Shown in pieces: positions 36,087 to 44,942 of a stretch of DNA of 64,000 nt. Made by a program: the position numbers and the translations under genes. The notes under the pieces are model-generated. The model ran no database searches. It was not told where the DNA came from and was given only the letters and a program-made list of their open reading frames with translations. Source of the DNA: Anaerolineales bacterium UBA2029 (GTDB taxonomy: Bacteria > Chloroflexota > Anaerolineae > Aggregatilineales > Aggregatilineaceae). The stretch covers positions 12,276 through 76,275 of the forward strand of contig DDBP01000111.1 in assembly GCA_002332795.1 (NCBI GenBank), read 5' to 3'. Numbering within the stretch: the first letter of the stretch is position 1; each line of letters opens with the position of its first letter.

Positions 36087-37079
36087 TCAGCCCTTGCTTT
36101 CGACCACTTCGCGGGCAGCGCGGATGTTCGAGAGGGGGGTCGTGGTCATGATCACGCAGCCGGTCGAAAGAATGAAGCGCCGCCCGAAAGTCTGCTCGAT
36201 GGCCTCTCGCGCCTGCGTACGTACGTCTACAGGCGTGCCATTGTGCATGGGATCCCACCGTCCCAGACCACCGCAAACGGCCCCGCCAAAGCGCAACTTG
36301 CCCTCGGCCAGCGTCAGGCCCGTCTCCCGGTCATGCCAGTTGATGGCCTGCACCGGATAATCGGCTACGACGTCGAACATGGGCGCCGATCCATGCAGGT
36401 GAACCATGTTGAACCACCACGAATCAGGCAGGGCCTCCAGGATTTGCAGGTCGTAGGGACGCCCAAACTCGCGGTACTCTGCTTCGCTGATCACGGTGTA
36501 GGAAGCATGCTGGATGGCATAGAAAATACCCGCAACACCGCTCCGCCGCATGGCGTCAATGAAACGAAGGGTGCTTTCGGTGATGGTATTCAGCCCGGTC
36601 TTCAGGCGATCCGGCGCGGTGCGCATGTGTTCGATCAGCACTTCTTTGCCAGCCAGGTTTTTGGCCTGCGCCAGGGGGCTGAAGATGGTCTGGATGAAGG
36701 GCACTTCTTCGCCAAAGGCTTCTTTGAGCAGGCGCAACGTCTCCAACTGACGGCCCAACGCGCCGCGCGTCGGGTCGAGCACGCGCAATTCTGTCCAGTC
36801 CAGTGAGCGTTGCACGACACGCCGTACGTATTCTCGTGTGCCTTCCAGGTGTCCTACCCAGCGATCCTGTACTCCATAGTCCACCAGGCAATAGCTGCTG
36901 GCAGGAGTGACTTTGACAAAGTCGAAATCCCACTGGCGCTGAAACAGAATGGTTGCTTCAGCCAGATCGCTGGCGCGCTGATCGTCGCCCGGCCAGTGCC
37001 GCCACAAGGCGACAGGGACGCGATCGGTTTCCTCTCCTGCAATGGTCTTTTCCAGGCGCTCGCGTTTGCTGAGGGTCAT
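36087..37079 (-). CDS. Uroporphyrinogen decarboxylase-family protein
   Basis: 330 residues with the UroD fold signature (ERLEKTIAGEETDRVPVALW, LEALPDSWWFNMVHLHG, INWHDRETGLTLAEGK, IFYAIQHASYTVISEAEYRE). It lacks the canonical HemE N-terminal substrate segment (RQAGRY-type), so I do not call it HemE. It more resembles the cobamide-dependent methyltransferase or unknown-function branch of the family. No methyltransferase or corrinoid-protein genes adjoin it. It lies 16 bases upstream of rsmD and 21 bases downstream of a small TPR gene. A methyl-transfer role is a family-based inference. Confidence 0.82.
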   Translation of the reverse strand: MTLSKRERLEKTIAGEETDRVPVALWRHWPGDDQRASDLAEATILFQRQWDFDFVKVTPASSYCLVDYGVQDRWVGHLEGTREYVRRVVQRSLDWTELRVLDPTRGALGRQLETLRLLKEAFGEEVPFIQTIFSPLAQAKNLAGKEVLIEHMRTAPDRLKTGLNTITESTLRFIDAMRRSGVAGIFYAIQHASYTVISEAEYREFGRPYDLQILEALPDSWWFNMVHLHGSAPMFDVVADYPVQAINWHDRETGLTLAEGKLRFGGAVCGGLGRWDPMHNGTPVDVRTQAREAIEQTFGRRFILSTGCVIMTTTPLSNIRAAREVVESKG

Positions 37080-37100
37080 AGGGTATTCGTGCCGTGCAGG

Positions 37101-37412
37101 TCAGTTGAGAAACTCGGCGATCTGATCGATCTGTTGCCGGGCCATGCGTTGCAACATGAAATAGCGCTCGCGGTCTTCCGGCTCATTCTGTAACGCCTGG
37201 GCGGCCAGTTCAGCCACTTTCTCGAACGCCTGACGGGCCTTCTCCTTTTCGCCCAGGTGACGATATGACAGGCCAAGGCCCCAGTGCGCGTCAATCTGGT
37301 CGGGGGCTTCGGCCAGGATCGTGGTGAAATGCTCAACGGCGGCCTGTTGCTGACCGGCCCGGTAGGCTCGCCAGGCAGCATCAATCTTTGTCTTGATCTC
37401 GTTTTGATCCAT
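37101..37412 (-). CDS. Small TPR protein
   Basis: About 103 residues, made of two to three tetratricopeptide-like helical hairpins (AWRAYRAGQQQAAVEHFTTI, AHWGLGLSYRHLGEKEKARQ). It should be a cytoplasmic interaction module. The ATG at 37412 follows GGAG by six bases; the longer frame upstream reads like non-coding sequence. It precedes the UroD-like gene and is probably in one transcript with it. Confidence 0.82.
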   Translation of the reverse strand: MDQNEIKTKIDAAWRAYRAGQQQAAVEHFTTILAEAPDQIDAHWGLGLSYRHLGEKEKARQAFEKVAELAAQALQNEPEDRERYFMLQRMARQQIDQIAEFLN

Positions 37413-37518
37413 GTGAGTCTCCGCAGTCGTGGCCCGCCAGGGCAACACAGCTTGGGGCAGATTCCAGACAGAAGCGAATCTGCAGGGATTATACTGCTCG
37501 GCTTCAGGATGGCAAGCG

Positions 37519-40011
37519 TCAGTCAGCGAGCACACGGAGAGTGATGGGCAGAATCGCCTGCGTGCCCAGGCTGGTACCGCGCCCGTCATAGACGAAGAGA
37601 GGCGTGCCCGTTCCACACGGTGCAATGCTGGTCAGGTTGCACGATTCGAGCCGCACGGCAATCCTGTAGGTGCCTGCGGGCAACGCGCGCGGCAACCGCA
37701 GGTAGTAGGAATCGCGCACGTAGGTTCTCAGCAGCGGCCACCATGTCCAGCGGCTGGTGGGAATACCCGCTGGATGACGATGTTGCACGATGGGCCAGAC
37801 GGTCGCGCTCTCGTCCGCACCAGATATCAGTTCAATCTCGACCTGATAGTCTGGCAAGTCTGGCTGCACGGCGCGCCAATACAGGTGCAGAGCGATTCTG
37901 TCACCAGGGTGCAAAGGTTGCGCAGCGTCCAAATTGAACGCTAACAGATCAATGCCCCCCTGAAAGGCGCGGGGAAAACCGGTTGCGCCCTCGACAACGC
38001 CGGGCGGAGATTCTCGCACCGGCCAGCCAGGTATGAGGGGCATTAGCGCAACGACGAGCGCAACTGACACGCTGAAGCCGCTCAGTACCCATGTGTGCAG
38101 CAGCCGTTCTGTGTCTATGGCCAAGACTGCCCTGGGCACGGCTTCCAGCAAAGGGGGCTTTCGCCACAGCACAATACCGACCAGAGAAGCGAGCGCGAGG
38201 GCAGACATAGCCCATCCGACATCGCGCGCAGGGGTGCTGCCGAACTCCACTCGTACTTCATGGCGTCCCACAGGGACATCCAGGCTGACGAAACCTGTTT
38301 GTGGATCGCGGTGTATGTCTACCTCTCTGCCATCTACCGTAGCTTTCCAGCCGGGGAAATACAGCAGTGCCAGCACCAGTGTCGCAGGGCGACGGGCATT
38401 GACGATCAGCCGCTGCGTTTGAGGCCCGCTTTCGATGACGTCGGCCTGAGTCGCCGCGGGCAGTCGCTCACGGATCACCCGGTCGGTGAAGCCGCCCTGG
38501 TACGAAGCGAGCAACGACGGCAGGGGTTGTGGCACTGCTGCCAGATCAGACGGCAAAAGCCAGCCGTCCGCAAACGAGCCGGCCAGATACCCGCGCCCTT
38601 CGTCGCGCAAGATGTCTGCGACGCTGGTGGGGGTTCGCGATGTGGGCCAGCGCGGTTCGATCCGCAAAGGCAAAGCGGCCATCAGCAGCAGTCCCCCGAG
38701 GACGAGCATGCCAGCGAGTGCAATGCGTTGCGAGCGCAACTGCTGCAATGATGGGCCTATCTGTGCTGTCACCAGGGCGCACATGGCGCAAATGGCAGGC
38801 AACAGATCGCGCGGATAGGCGCTCAGCCAGGCGGGGACATGCCCCCATAGCGTTTCCGCCAGGGGCGTGACGAGTGCGCAGGTCAGCAGACCAACCAGAA
38901 CGAAATAGAGCATTTCGCGATGGGCAGCGGGCATATGCCGGGGCAGGGCTGCCAGGCGTGCTTGCCAGGCTTCCCCCCGGCTGACCCAGGCGGCTGGACC
39001 AGGGGTACGACGCCAGTCCTGATAGAAGCAAACCCCCAGGCTCAGAAAAGCTGTTCCCCACAAGGCAATCCCGATGGCATTGGTAGCCGGTGAATTGGCG
39101 GCGCTGAGATCGGGACGCGACGGCGGTGCCAGCAACCTCGTCAGGGACAACGGTTGCCAGTCCGCCAGTGGCCAGACTATCGCTGCTTGCCAGCGGATCA
39201 GGTCGTGTTCCAGGATGGCGGGCAGCAGATAGAACGAACTGAGCATCAGGCCCAGCAACCAGGCCAGCGCCGCTCTGTACGCAGCGTATGTGGTGCGTCC
39301 TGCGGCCCAGCAGTGCCAGATCACCCAGCCCAACAGCAGCAGGGCCAACCAGATGTTAAGGGGTGCGTGGGACAGCCACAGCGCGGACGTGACCAGGGTG
39401 GCGAATACCAGGTCGCGCCGATGGCCGGTGGTCATCAATACATCATAGCTCCACAGGGCCAGGAGAAATGTGCCAGCGGCCAGCAGCGCCCCTACCCCGC
39501 CAGTGGCAAATGACACATCCCACATCACCGCAGGGCACAGGCTGTACCCCAGAGCGGCCAGTAGCCCGGCGTAAGTTCCCCAGCGACGCCTGGCAAAGGC
39601 GAAGAGCGACACGACTCCCACCATGATCCCCAGGGTGATGACTGCCTTGACCGCTGTCGAGGGATCAGACTGCACCAGAGCATGATAGAAGCCGGTCAGC
39701 CAGTGCGGTAGCGGGGGGAGGTAGTTCCACAATGGGGAGCCGTATCCAGAATTGAAGTCAGGGGCCCAGCGAGGATAGATCACCCCGTCCTGGAGACTGT
39801 GCGACATTTCGAGCGTTCGCATCAGTTGCTGCTGCATTTCCAGCGTCGGCGGAAGACCACTGCGTGCCCAGAGTGGTGCGCTCAAGGCGAATGCCAGCAA
39901 CAACACGCCCAGCCATAGAAAATCGGTCTCTTTCTGGCCGCTGCGCATCCATTCGGGCAGATCTTCGGGGCGAAGACCTGCAGGCAAAGTCACTGGCCGG
40001 CGTCGTTTCAC
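37519..40011 (-). CDS. Large polytopic membrane protein, PTPS-related / GT-C-like
   Basis: 830 residues with about a dozen transmembrane helices and a long outer C-terminal beta-rich part (from about residue 540). The early loop has TLEMQQQLMRTLEMSHSL and IYPRWAPDFNSGYGSPLWNY, the pattern of the membrane proteins annotated as 6-pyruvoyl-tetrahydropterin synthase-related, with a GT-C/YfhO-like layout. The C-terminal region contains YFPGWKATVDGREVDIHRDP, as in YfhO-like outer domains. These proteins are thought to act in cell-surface glycan or lipid glycosylation. Start is GTG 40011 after GCAGGG. The exact activity is unknown. Confidence 0.8.
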   Translation of the reverse strand: MKRRRPVTLPAGLRPEDLPEWMRSGQKETDFLWLGVLLLAFALSAPLWARSGLPPTLEMQQQLMRTLEMSHSLQDGVIYPRWAPDFNSGYGSPLWNYLPPLPHWLTGFYHALVQSDPSTAVKAVITLGIMVGVVSLFAFARRRWGTYAGLLAALGYSLCPAVMWDVSFATGGVGALLAAGTFLLALWSYDVLMTTGHRRDLVFATLVTSALWLSHAPLNIWLALLLLGWVIWHCWAAGRTTYAAYRAALAWLLGLMLSSFYLLPAILEHDLIRWQAAIVWPLADWQPLSLTRLLAPPSRPDLSAANSPATNAIGIALWGTAFLSLGVCFYQDWRRTPGPAAWVSRGEAWQARLAALPRHMPAAHREMLYFVLVGLLTCALVTPLAETLWGHVPAWLSAYPRDLLPAICAMCALVTAQIGPSLQQLRSQRIALAGMLVLGGLLLMAALPLRIEPRWPTSRTPTSVADILRDEGRGYLAGSFADGWLLPSDLAAVPQPLPSLLASYQGGFTDRVIRERLPAATQADVIESGPQTQRLIVNARRPATLVLALLYFPGWKATVDGREVDIHRDPQTGFVSLDVPVGRHEVRVEFGSTPARDVGWAMSALALASLVGIVLWRKPPLLEAVPRAVLAIDTERLLHTWVLSGFSVSVALVVALMPLIPGWPVRESPPGVVEGATGFPRAFQGGIDLLAFNLDAAQPLHPGDRIALHLYWRAVQPDLPDYQVEIELISGADESATVWPIVQHRHPAGIPTSRWTWWPLLRTYVRDSYYLRLPRALPAGTYRIAVRLESCNLTSIAPCGTGTPLFVYDGRGTSLGTQAILPITLRVLAD

Positions 40012-40126
40012 AACCCTGCTTCCTCATCATCTGGAAAACATTTGCAAGATCGCGCAGGAACGAGCATTATTAAGGTGATCCACTGAATATGGTCCGGCCT
40101 GTGAATTGCCGGAGGGCATGTGCCCG

Positions 40127-41371
40127 ATGTCTTCTTCTCAGGAAACTCTGCTCAACGGCCGCTACCGCCTGCTGGCTCAACAAGGGTCGGGCGGCATGGC
40201 GGTTATCTACAAAGCGACGGACCTGGCATTGGGCCGTACCGTTGCGGTTAAAATTCTGCGCCCCAGCCTGACCAACGATCCAGAGTTCCTCAAGCGCTTT
40301 CGGCAGGAGGCGCGGAACGTTGCCAACCTGTCGCACCCCAATATTGTCACTGTCCACGATGTAGGGCAAGATGGCAACACGCACTACATCGTGATGGAAT
40401 ATGTGGATGGAGAAGACCTCAAGAAGCTGATCCGTGCCAGTGCGCCCTTCTCTATTGACCGCGCTTTGAGCATTGCGATCAAGATTTGTGCGGGAGTCGG
40501 CTACGCGCATCGTGCCGGTCTGGTCCATGCCGATGTCAAGCCGCAGAACGTGCTGGTCACCGAGAATGACAACGTCAAGGTGACGGACTTTGGCATTGCT
40601 CAGGCTCTGACCGCCACCAAGCCCCGCGACCAGGAACGGCAGCGCGTCGTGTGGGGCAGCCCACACTATTTCTCGCCCGAACAGGCGCAGGGAGAAGCAC
40701 CTACGCCTGCCTCGGATGTCTACTCCATTGGTATCGTCCTGTTCGAAATGCTCACCGGGCGTCTGCCGTTCGTGGGCACTGACCAGCAAGAACTGGCCAT
40801 GGCCCATATCCGCGAGACGCCCCCCAAGCCGTCGCAATTCAACCCCAACGTGCCGGAGCATCTGGATCGCATCTTGATGAAAGTGCTCTCCAAGGAGCCG
40901 ACGGCGCGCTACCGCACAGCCGATCAGTTGGGGCGTATTTTGCTCAGCTACCGGAGACGGGGACAGATCACCACCGATGTGGTGCCAGAGGTGGGTTCCG
41001 AGCCATCATTTCCGGCCACGGCTGCGACCATTCCCCCAGAAGCGCCACTCCCTGCACCACGCGCCGCTGCGCCTTCCCCGGTGAGTACGCCGCGTGGGCC
41101 GGTCGGCGGGGCACGTTCGGAAGCGCCGACCTACATCTACTCCGAGGTGCCTGCCCAGAGTCCGCCGACCATGCCAGGAGTACCCTCCGTCGCGCGTCCA
41201 GGCTATTCCACACCGGTCCCCCCTGCCCCTATGATCCAGTCACGCTATCGGGCAGTCGAGGAACCGCCGCAGCTCGATCTGGTCACTCTGGTGCTGGCCT
41301 TCATCGCCTTCCTGGCGGTGATGTTGCTCATCCCCCTGTGGATCGCTGTATATCAGGCCTGGATGGGATGA
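40127..41371 (+). CDS. Membrane Ser/Thr protein kinase (PknB-like)
   Basis: About 414 residues: an N-terminal Hanks-type kinase domain (Gly loop QGSGGMAVIY, Lys in VAVKIL, catalytic loop HADVKPQNVL, DFG in KVTDFGIAQA), a proline-rich linker (about 295-375) and one C-terminal transmembrane helix (LVLAFIAFLAVMLLIPLWIA). The catalytic Asp is present but the usual HRD is HAD, so activation-loop control may differ. Only about five residues follow the helix, so there is no outer sensor domain of PASTA type. Starts at TTG 40106 and ATG 40118 are possible; ATG 40127 best fits the GGAGG at 40111-40115. Confidence 0.9.
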   Translation: MSSSQETLLNGRYRLLAQQGSGGMAVIYKATDLALGRTVAVKILRPSLTNDPEFLKRFRQEARNVANLSHPNIVTVHDVGQDGNTHYIVMEYVDGEDLKKLIRASAPFSIDRALSIAIKICAGVGYAHRAGLVHADVKPQNVLVTENDNVKVTDFGIAQALTATKPRDQERQRVVWGSPHYFSPEQAQGEAPTPASDVYSIGIVLFEMLTGRLPFVGTDQQELAMAHIRETPPKPSQFNPNVPEHLDRILMKVLSKEPTARYRTADQLGRILLSYRRRGQITTDVVPEVGSEPSFPATAATIPPEAPLPAPRAAAPSPVSTPRGPVGGARSEAPTYIYSEVPAQSPPTMPGVPSVARPGYSTPVPPAPMIQSRYRAVEEPPQLDLVTLVLAFIAFLAVMLLIPLWIAVYQAWMG

Positions 41372-41442
41372 CCGCCAGACTTTCTTATGCAACATTAATT
41401 CCGCCAGTGACCAAAAGGCTGGTTTTTAACTCTCCCTTCCTG

Positions 41443-41448
41443 TATAAT
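41443..41448 (+). promoter_or_regulatory. Possible -10 box of ftsH
   Basis: A perfect TATAAT lies about 108 bases before ftsH in the intergenic region. No good -35 box is found at 16-18 bases. Confidence 0.3.
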
Positions 41449-41555
41449 TTTGATTAGGAATTATGCAAATCTGTCATGCGCTGCCGTGCTAACACGCGAT
41501 CGGTAGCCCAGGCTGTGGAGACAAATCGGGTTGGGAAACGTGCTGGAGGCAGGGA

Positions 41556-43496
41556 GTGAATAACCGTTCGCGCAATCTCTTCGTGTACATCCTGATTATC
41601 GCAGCCATTGCTGCGATAGTCTTTGGGGTACGCAGCAACAGTTCCGATGCAAAGCAGTTGACCGCGAGCGAGCTGGCGCGCGATATCAACGATGGGCTGG
41701 TGCGTTCCATTGAGATCTCGGACGAGGGCGAGGTGACCGCCACGTACCGCAACAATGAGACGCGCAAGACCCAGATCAACCCTAACACAGATGATCCCGC
41801 GGCCTTGCTGGAATCGCTTGGCGCTTCGCGGGAAATGCTGCAGCAGATTGACTTCGAGTTCACCAAGCCCAGCAACCTCTTCAACTGGATTGGGCTGATC
41901 GGCACGTTCTTGCCGCTGCTGCTCATTGGCGGTTTCATCTACCTGATGCTGCGCCAGGCGCAGGGATCGAACAACCAGGCGCTCTCTTTCGGCAAGAGCC
42001 GCGCCCGTATGTTCACGGGCGACCAGCCCTCAGTGACCTTTGATGACGTGGCGGGCGCTGACGAAGCCAAGGAAGAGCTGCAGGAAGTCGTCGAGTTCCT
42101 CAAGGACCCGGAGCGCTTTATTCAGCTTGGCGCGCGCATCCCCAAGGGGGTGTTGCTGGTAGGCAGCCCCGGCACGGGAAAGACTCTGCTGGCCAAAGCA
42201 GTGAGCGGCGAAGCGGGCGTGCCGTTTTTCAGCATCTCCGGCTCGGAATTCGTCGAGATGTTCGTCGGCGTGGGTGCCAGTCGTGTACGTGACCTGTTCG
42301 ACCAGGCCAAGCGACACAGTCCGTGCATCGTGTTTGTGGATGAAATTGACGCCGTAGGGCGACACCGCGGTGCTGGCCTGGGTGGCAGTCACGATGAGCG
42401 CGAGCAGACGCTCAACCAGATTCTGGTCGAGATGGACGGCTTCGACACGGACACCAACGTGATCATCATGGCTGCCACTAACCGTCCGGATATCCTCGAT
42501 CCCGCCTTGCTGCGCCCTGGTCGTTTCGACCGCCGGGTGGTGCTCGACCGGCCCGATATGCGCGGACGCGAGGCTATCCTGAAGGTTCATACGCGCGGCA
42601 AACCGCTGGCTTCCGACGTTGACCTGACCGTGCTGGCCAAGTCCACGCCCGGCTTTGTCGGTGCCGACCTGGAAAACCTGGTCAACGAGGCTGCCATCGT
42701 GGCGGCCCGCAAAAACAAGAAGAGCATCAGCATGCGCGACTTCGAGGAAGCCATCGAGCGCGTAGTGTTGGGGCCTGAGCGTCGCAGCCGGATCATCACA
42801 GAGGAAGAGAAGCGCCTGATCGCCTACCACGAAGCGGGGCACGCGGTCGTCTTCCACATGCTTCCGAACTGCGATCCTGTGCGCAAAGTCACCATCGTAG
42901 CGCGAGGCATGGCCGGGGGCGTGACCTGGGTGATGCCCGAAAACGACTCGATGCTTGGCACGACGCAGCGTTACATCGATCAAATCACGGGTGCGCTTGG
43001 TGGACGTGCGGCTGAGGAGATCGTCTTCGGGGACGTTACCAATGGCGCTTCGAGTGACCTGGAGAATGTCACTCGCATCGCCCGCACCATGGTCACTCGC
43101 TGGGGCATGAGCCGTAAGCTAGGGCCGCGCGTGTTCGGGCAGAAGGAAGAACTGGTCTTCCTGGGCCGCGAGATTGGCGAACAGCGCGACTACAGCGAGA
43201 GCATCGCCGAGCAGATAGACGAAGAAGTGCACGCCATCGTCTCGCAGGCATATGAGCGTGCGCTGCAGGTGCTGCGCGAGAACCGCGACAAGCTAGAAGC
43301 AGTGGCGCAGCGGTTGATGGAAGTCGAGACGATTGGCCGCGAGGAATTCCTGGCGCTGATGGGCGAGCCGCCCGAAACGCCTGCGCCCGCGCGTCCTAGC
43401 GAACCCAGACCGTCCGGTGCGGCTGAAGCACCCGAAGGCAAGACGGATAGCGAAATGCCCCCGGCGCCGCTGGGAACCGCGCCCTCCCCTGCCTGA
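41556..43496 (+). CDS. ftsH: ATP-dependent zinc metalloprotease FtsH
   Basis: 646 residues. Two N-terminal transmembrane helices (near 7-25 and 108-130) enclose a short outer domain. The AAA module has Walker [15 protein letters not shown], Walker [12 protein letters not shown] and the second region of homology [18 protein letters not shown]. The zinc site [10 protein letters not shown] and the third ligand region ([15 protein letters not shown]) complete the M41 protease. It degrades misassembled membrane proteins and regulatory proteins. The start is GTG 41556 after GGAGGCAGGGA. The C-terminal 45 residues are a proline-rich tail. A clear terminator follows. Confidence 0.97.
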   Translation: MNNRSRNLFVYILIIAAIAAIVFGVRSNSSDAKQLTASELARDINDGLVRSIEISDEGEVTATYRNNETRKTQINPNTDDPAALLESLGASREMLQQIDFEFTKPSNLFNWIGLIGTFLPLLLIGGFIYLMLRQAQGSNNQALSFGKSRARMFTGDQPSVTFDDVAGADEAKEELQEVVEFLKDPERFIQLGARIPKGVLLVGSPGTGKTLLAKAVSGEAGVPFFSISGSEFVEMFVGVGASRVRDLFDQAKRHSPCIVFVDEIDAVGRHRGAGLGGSHDEREQTLNQILVEMDGFDTDTNVIIMAATNRPDILDPALLRPGRFDRRVVLDRPDMRGREAILKVHTRGKPLASDVDLTVLAKSTPGFVGADLENLVNEAAIVAARKNKKSISMRDFEEAIERVVLGPERRSRIITEEEKRLIAYHEAGHAVVFHMLPNCDPVRKVTIVARGMAGGVTWVMPENDSMLGTTQRYIDQITGALGGRAAEEIVFGDVTNGASSDLENVTRIARTMVTRWGMSRKLGPRVFGQKEELVFLGREIGEQRDYSESIAEQIDEEVHAIVSQAYERALQVLRENRDKLEAVAQRLMEVETIGREEFLALMGEPPETPAPARPSEPRPSGAAEAPEGKTDSEMPPAPLGTAPSPA

Positions 43497-43515
43497 CATC
43501 CCTGATGCTCGTTAC

Positions 43516-43548
43516 ACAGCCCCCGCGTCTGGCGGGGGCTGTCTCTTT
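43516..43548 (+). terminator. Rho-independent terminator of ftsH
   Basis: A perfect 11-bp stem (43516-43526 with 43532-43542, 5-base loop) followed by CTCTTT, 20 bases after the ftsH stop. Confidence 0.75.
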
Positions 43549-43650
43549 GAGATAGCCTCGCTTTTGCCAGAGACTGGCTGCGTGTACAATGCCTCTGCAA
43601 GTCAAGTAGCGTTGAGATCGCGCTGATCGGAATCGGCGCGGGAGGCCCTG

Positions 43651-44922
43651 ATGAGTTACAACACTCACCCCAAATGGCTCGACCTGCATCACCGTGCCGC
43701 TGTTGTGGATATTCATGCCCATCCCGCTCTCAAAGCAGTGCTGTTCCAACGCACGCTGATTCGGCGCGATCGCAGAATCTGGCCTTTCTTCTGGCCTCCC
43801 AACCTGCGCACCAGTTTCCCGGCGCTACAAGCCGGCGGAGTAGATGTGCTCCTTTCGGCAATCTATGCGCCAGAGAAACCTCTCATACGTGACATTCCGC
43901 TGCTCAAGGTCTTGCGTTGGGTGCCCTTCAGCTACGTGCGTCGCATGTGGCGAATGCTGGTCGAGCCGCCCTATGTCCAGGTGGCAAACTGGTTGCTGGA
44001 TGATCTAGAAAATCGGTTGGAGGCGTATGCGCGGGAAAGTGCCTCGTCTTCCGAACAGCGCGCGGTCAAGCTCGCTCGCTCATTGGATGAACTGGAGGGG
44101 ATGCTGGCTCAGGGTGCCGCCAGCCCGATTGCATTCGTGCACTCGTTGGAGGGAGGACACTGTCTGCAAGGACCAGAGGATACCGAGCAGGAGATCGTCG
44201 GCAACCTGGAGCATTTCTTTACCCGCGGGGTGGCTGCTCTGACGCTGATGCATTTCTATCCCAACGCCCTGGGAATGCCAGTGTTCCCCTACCCCGCCTA
44301 TGTATTGCCCTTGCTGCCGCCGCGTCGGCTGAGCCGCCTGATGGAGGCCATTGACCTGGCTCAGGGCCTGACTCCCATTGGTCGCAGCGTGGTGCAGCGC
44401 ATGACCGAACTGGGAATGCTCATTGATGTCAGCCATTGCACGCCAGCAGCGCGCCGCGACGTGTATCAGATTGTCGGGCAGAGCGGGAAGAGTTCGCTGG
44501 TCGTAGCGACGCACGTAGGCGCTTACGCCTTGAACCCTTCCCCTTACAACCTGCAAGACTGGGAAATCCGCTGGATTGCCAATCACGGCGGGGTCATCGG
44601 CGTCATCTTCATGAATTACTGGCTGGTGCCCTATCAAACCGCCCTGGGCCTCGATGCTATCGCGGCAACCATGGCCCATTTCGTCCAGGCGGCAGGCGGG
44701 TCAACAGAACACATCGCCATCGGTAGCGATTTCGATGGCTTTACCGATCCGCCCGACGACCTGAAGGACGCTTCGGAGTTGCCGCGTCTGACGGAGCGTC
44801 TGTTTGCCGAGCATGCCTCGCCCAGTCGCAGGAAGTACACACCAGATGACCTGGAAAACATCCTGGGGCGTAACGCCCTGCGGGTTCTACGCGAAGGCTG
44901 GGGGCGACGATCCGCCAGCTAG
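43651..44922 (+). CDS. Membrane dipeptidase family (M19) metallopeptidase
   Basis: 423 residues of the renal-dipeptidase fold (amidohydrolase-like TIM barrel). Metal ligands appear in VVDIHAHP, HSLEGGHCLQ, LIDVSHCTPAARRDV and the C-terminal region IAIGSDFDGF. Such enzymes hydrolyse dipeptides, including D-Ala-containing or beta-lactam-like ones. No clear signal peptide, so a cytoplasmic location is likely. GGGAGG precedes the ATG. It is transcribed alone and converges with the acyl-CoA ligase gene. The physiological substrate is open. Confidence 0.92.
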   Translation: MSYNTHPKWLDLHHRAAVVDIHAHPALKAVLFQRTLIRRDRRIWPFFWPPNLRTSFPALQAGGVDVLLSAIYAPEKPLIRDIPLLKVLRWVPFSYVRRMWRMLVEPPYVQVANWLLDDLENRLEAYARESASSSEQRAVKLARSLDELEGMLAQGAASPIAFVHSLEGGHCLQGPEDTEQEIVGNLEHFFTRGVAALTLMHFYPNALGMPVFPYPAYVLPLLPPRRLSRLMEAIDLAQGLTPIGRSVVQRMTELGMLIDVSHCTPAARRDVYQIVGQSGKSSLVVATHVGAYALNPSPYNLQDWEIRWIANHGGVIGVIFMNYWLVPYQTALGLDAIAATMAHFVQAAGGSTEHIAIGSDFDGFTDPPDDLKDASELPRLTERLFAEHASPSRRKYTPDDLENILGRNALRVLREGWGRRSAS

Positions 44923-44942
44923 CGCAAACGGTCAGCCCGATC

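Noticed and set aside
36087..37079. Naming this gene hemE
   Set aside because: The diagnostic N-terminal substrate-binding arginine segment of HemE is missing.
43516..43542. CRISPR-like or mobile-repeat hairpin
   Set aside because: It is a single intrinsic terminator after ftsH, not repeated elsewhere in the window by eye.
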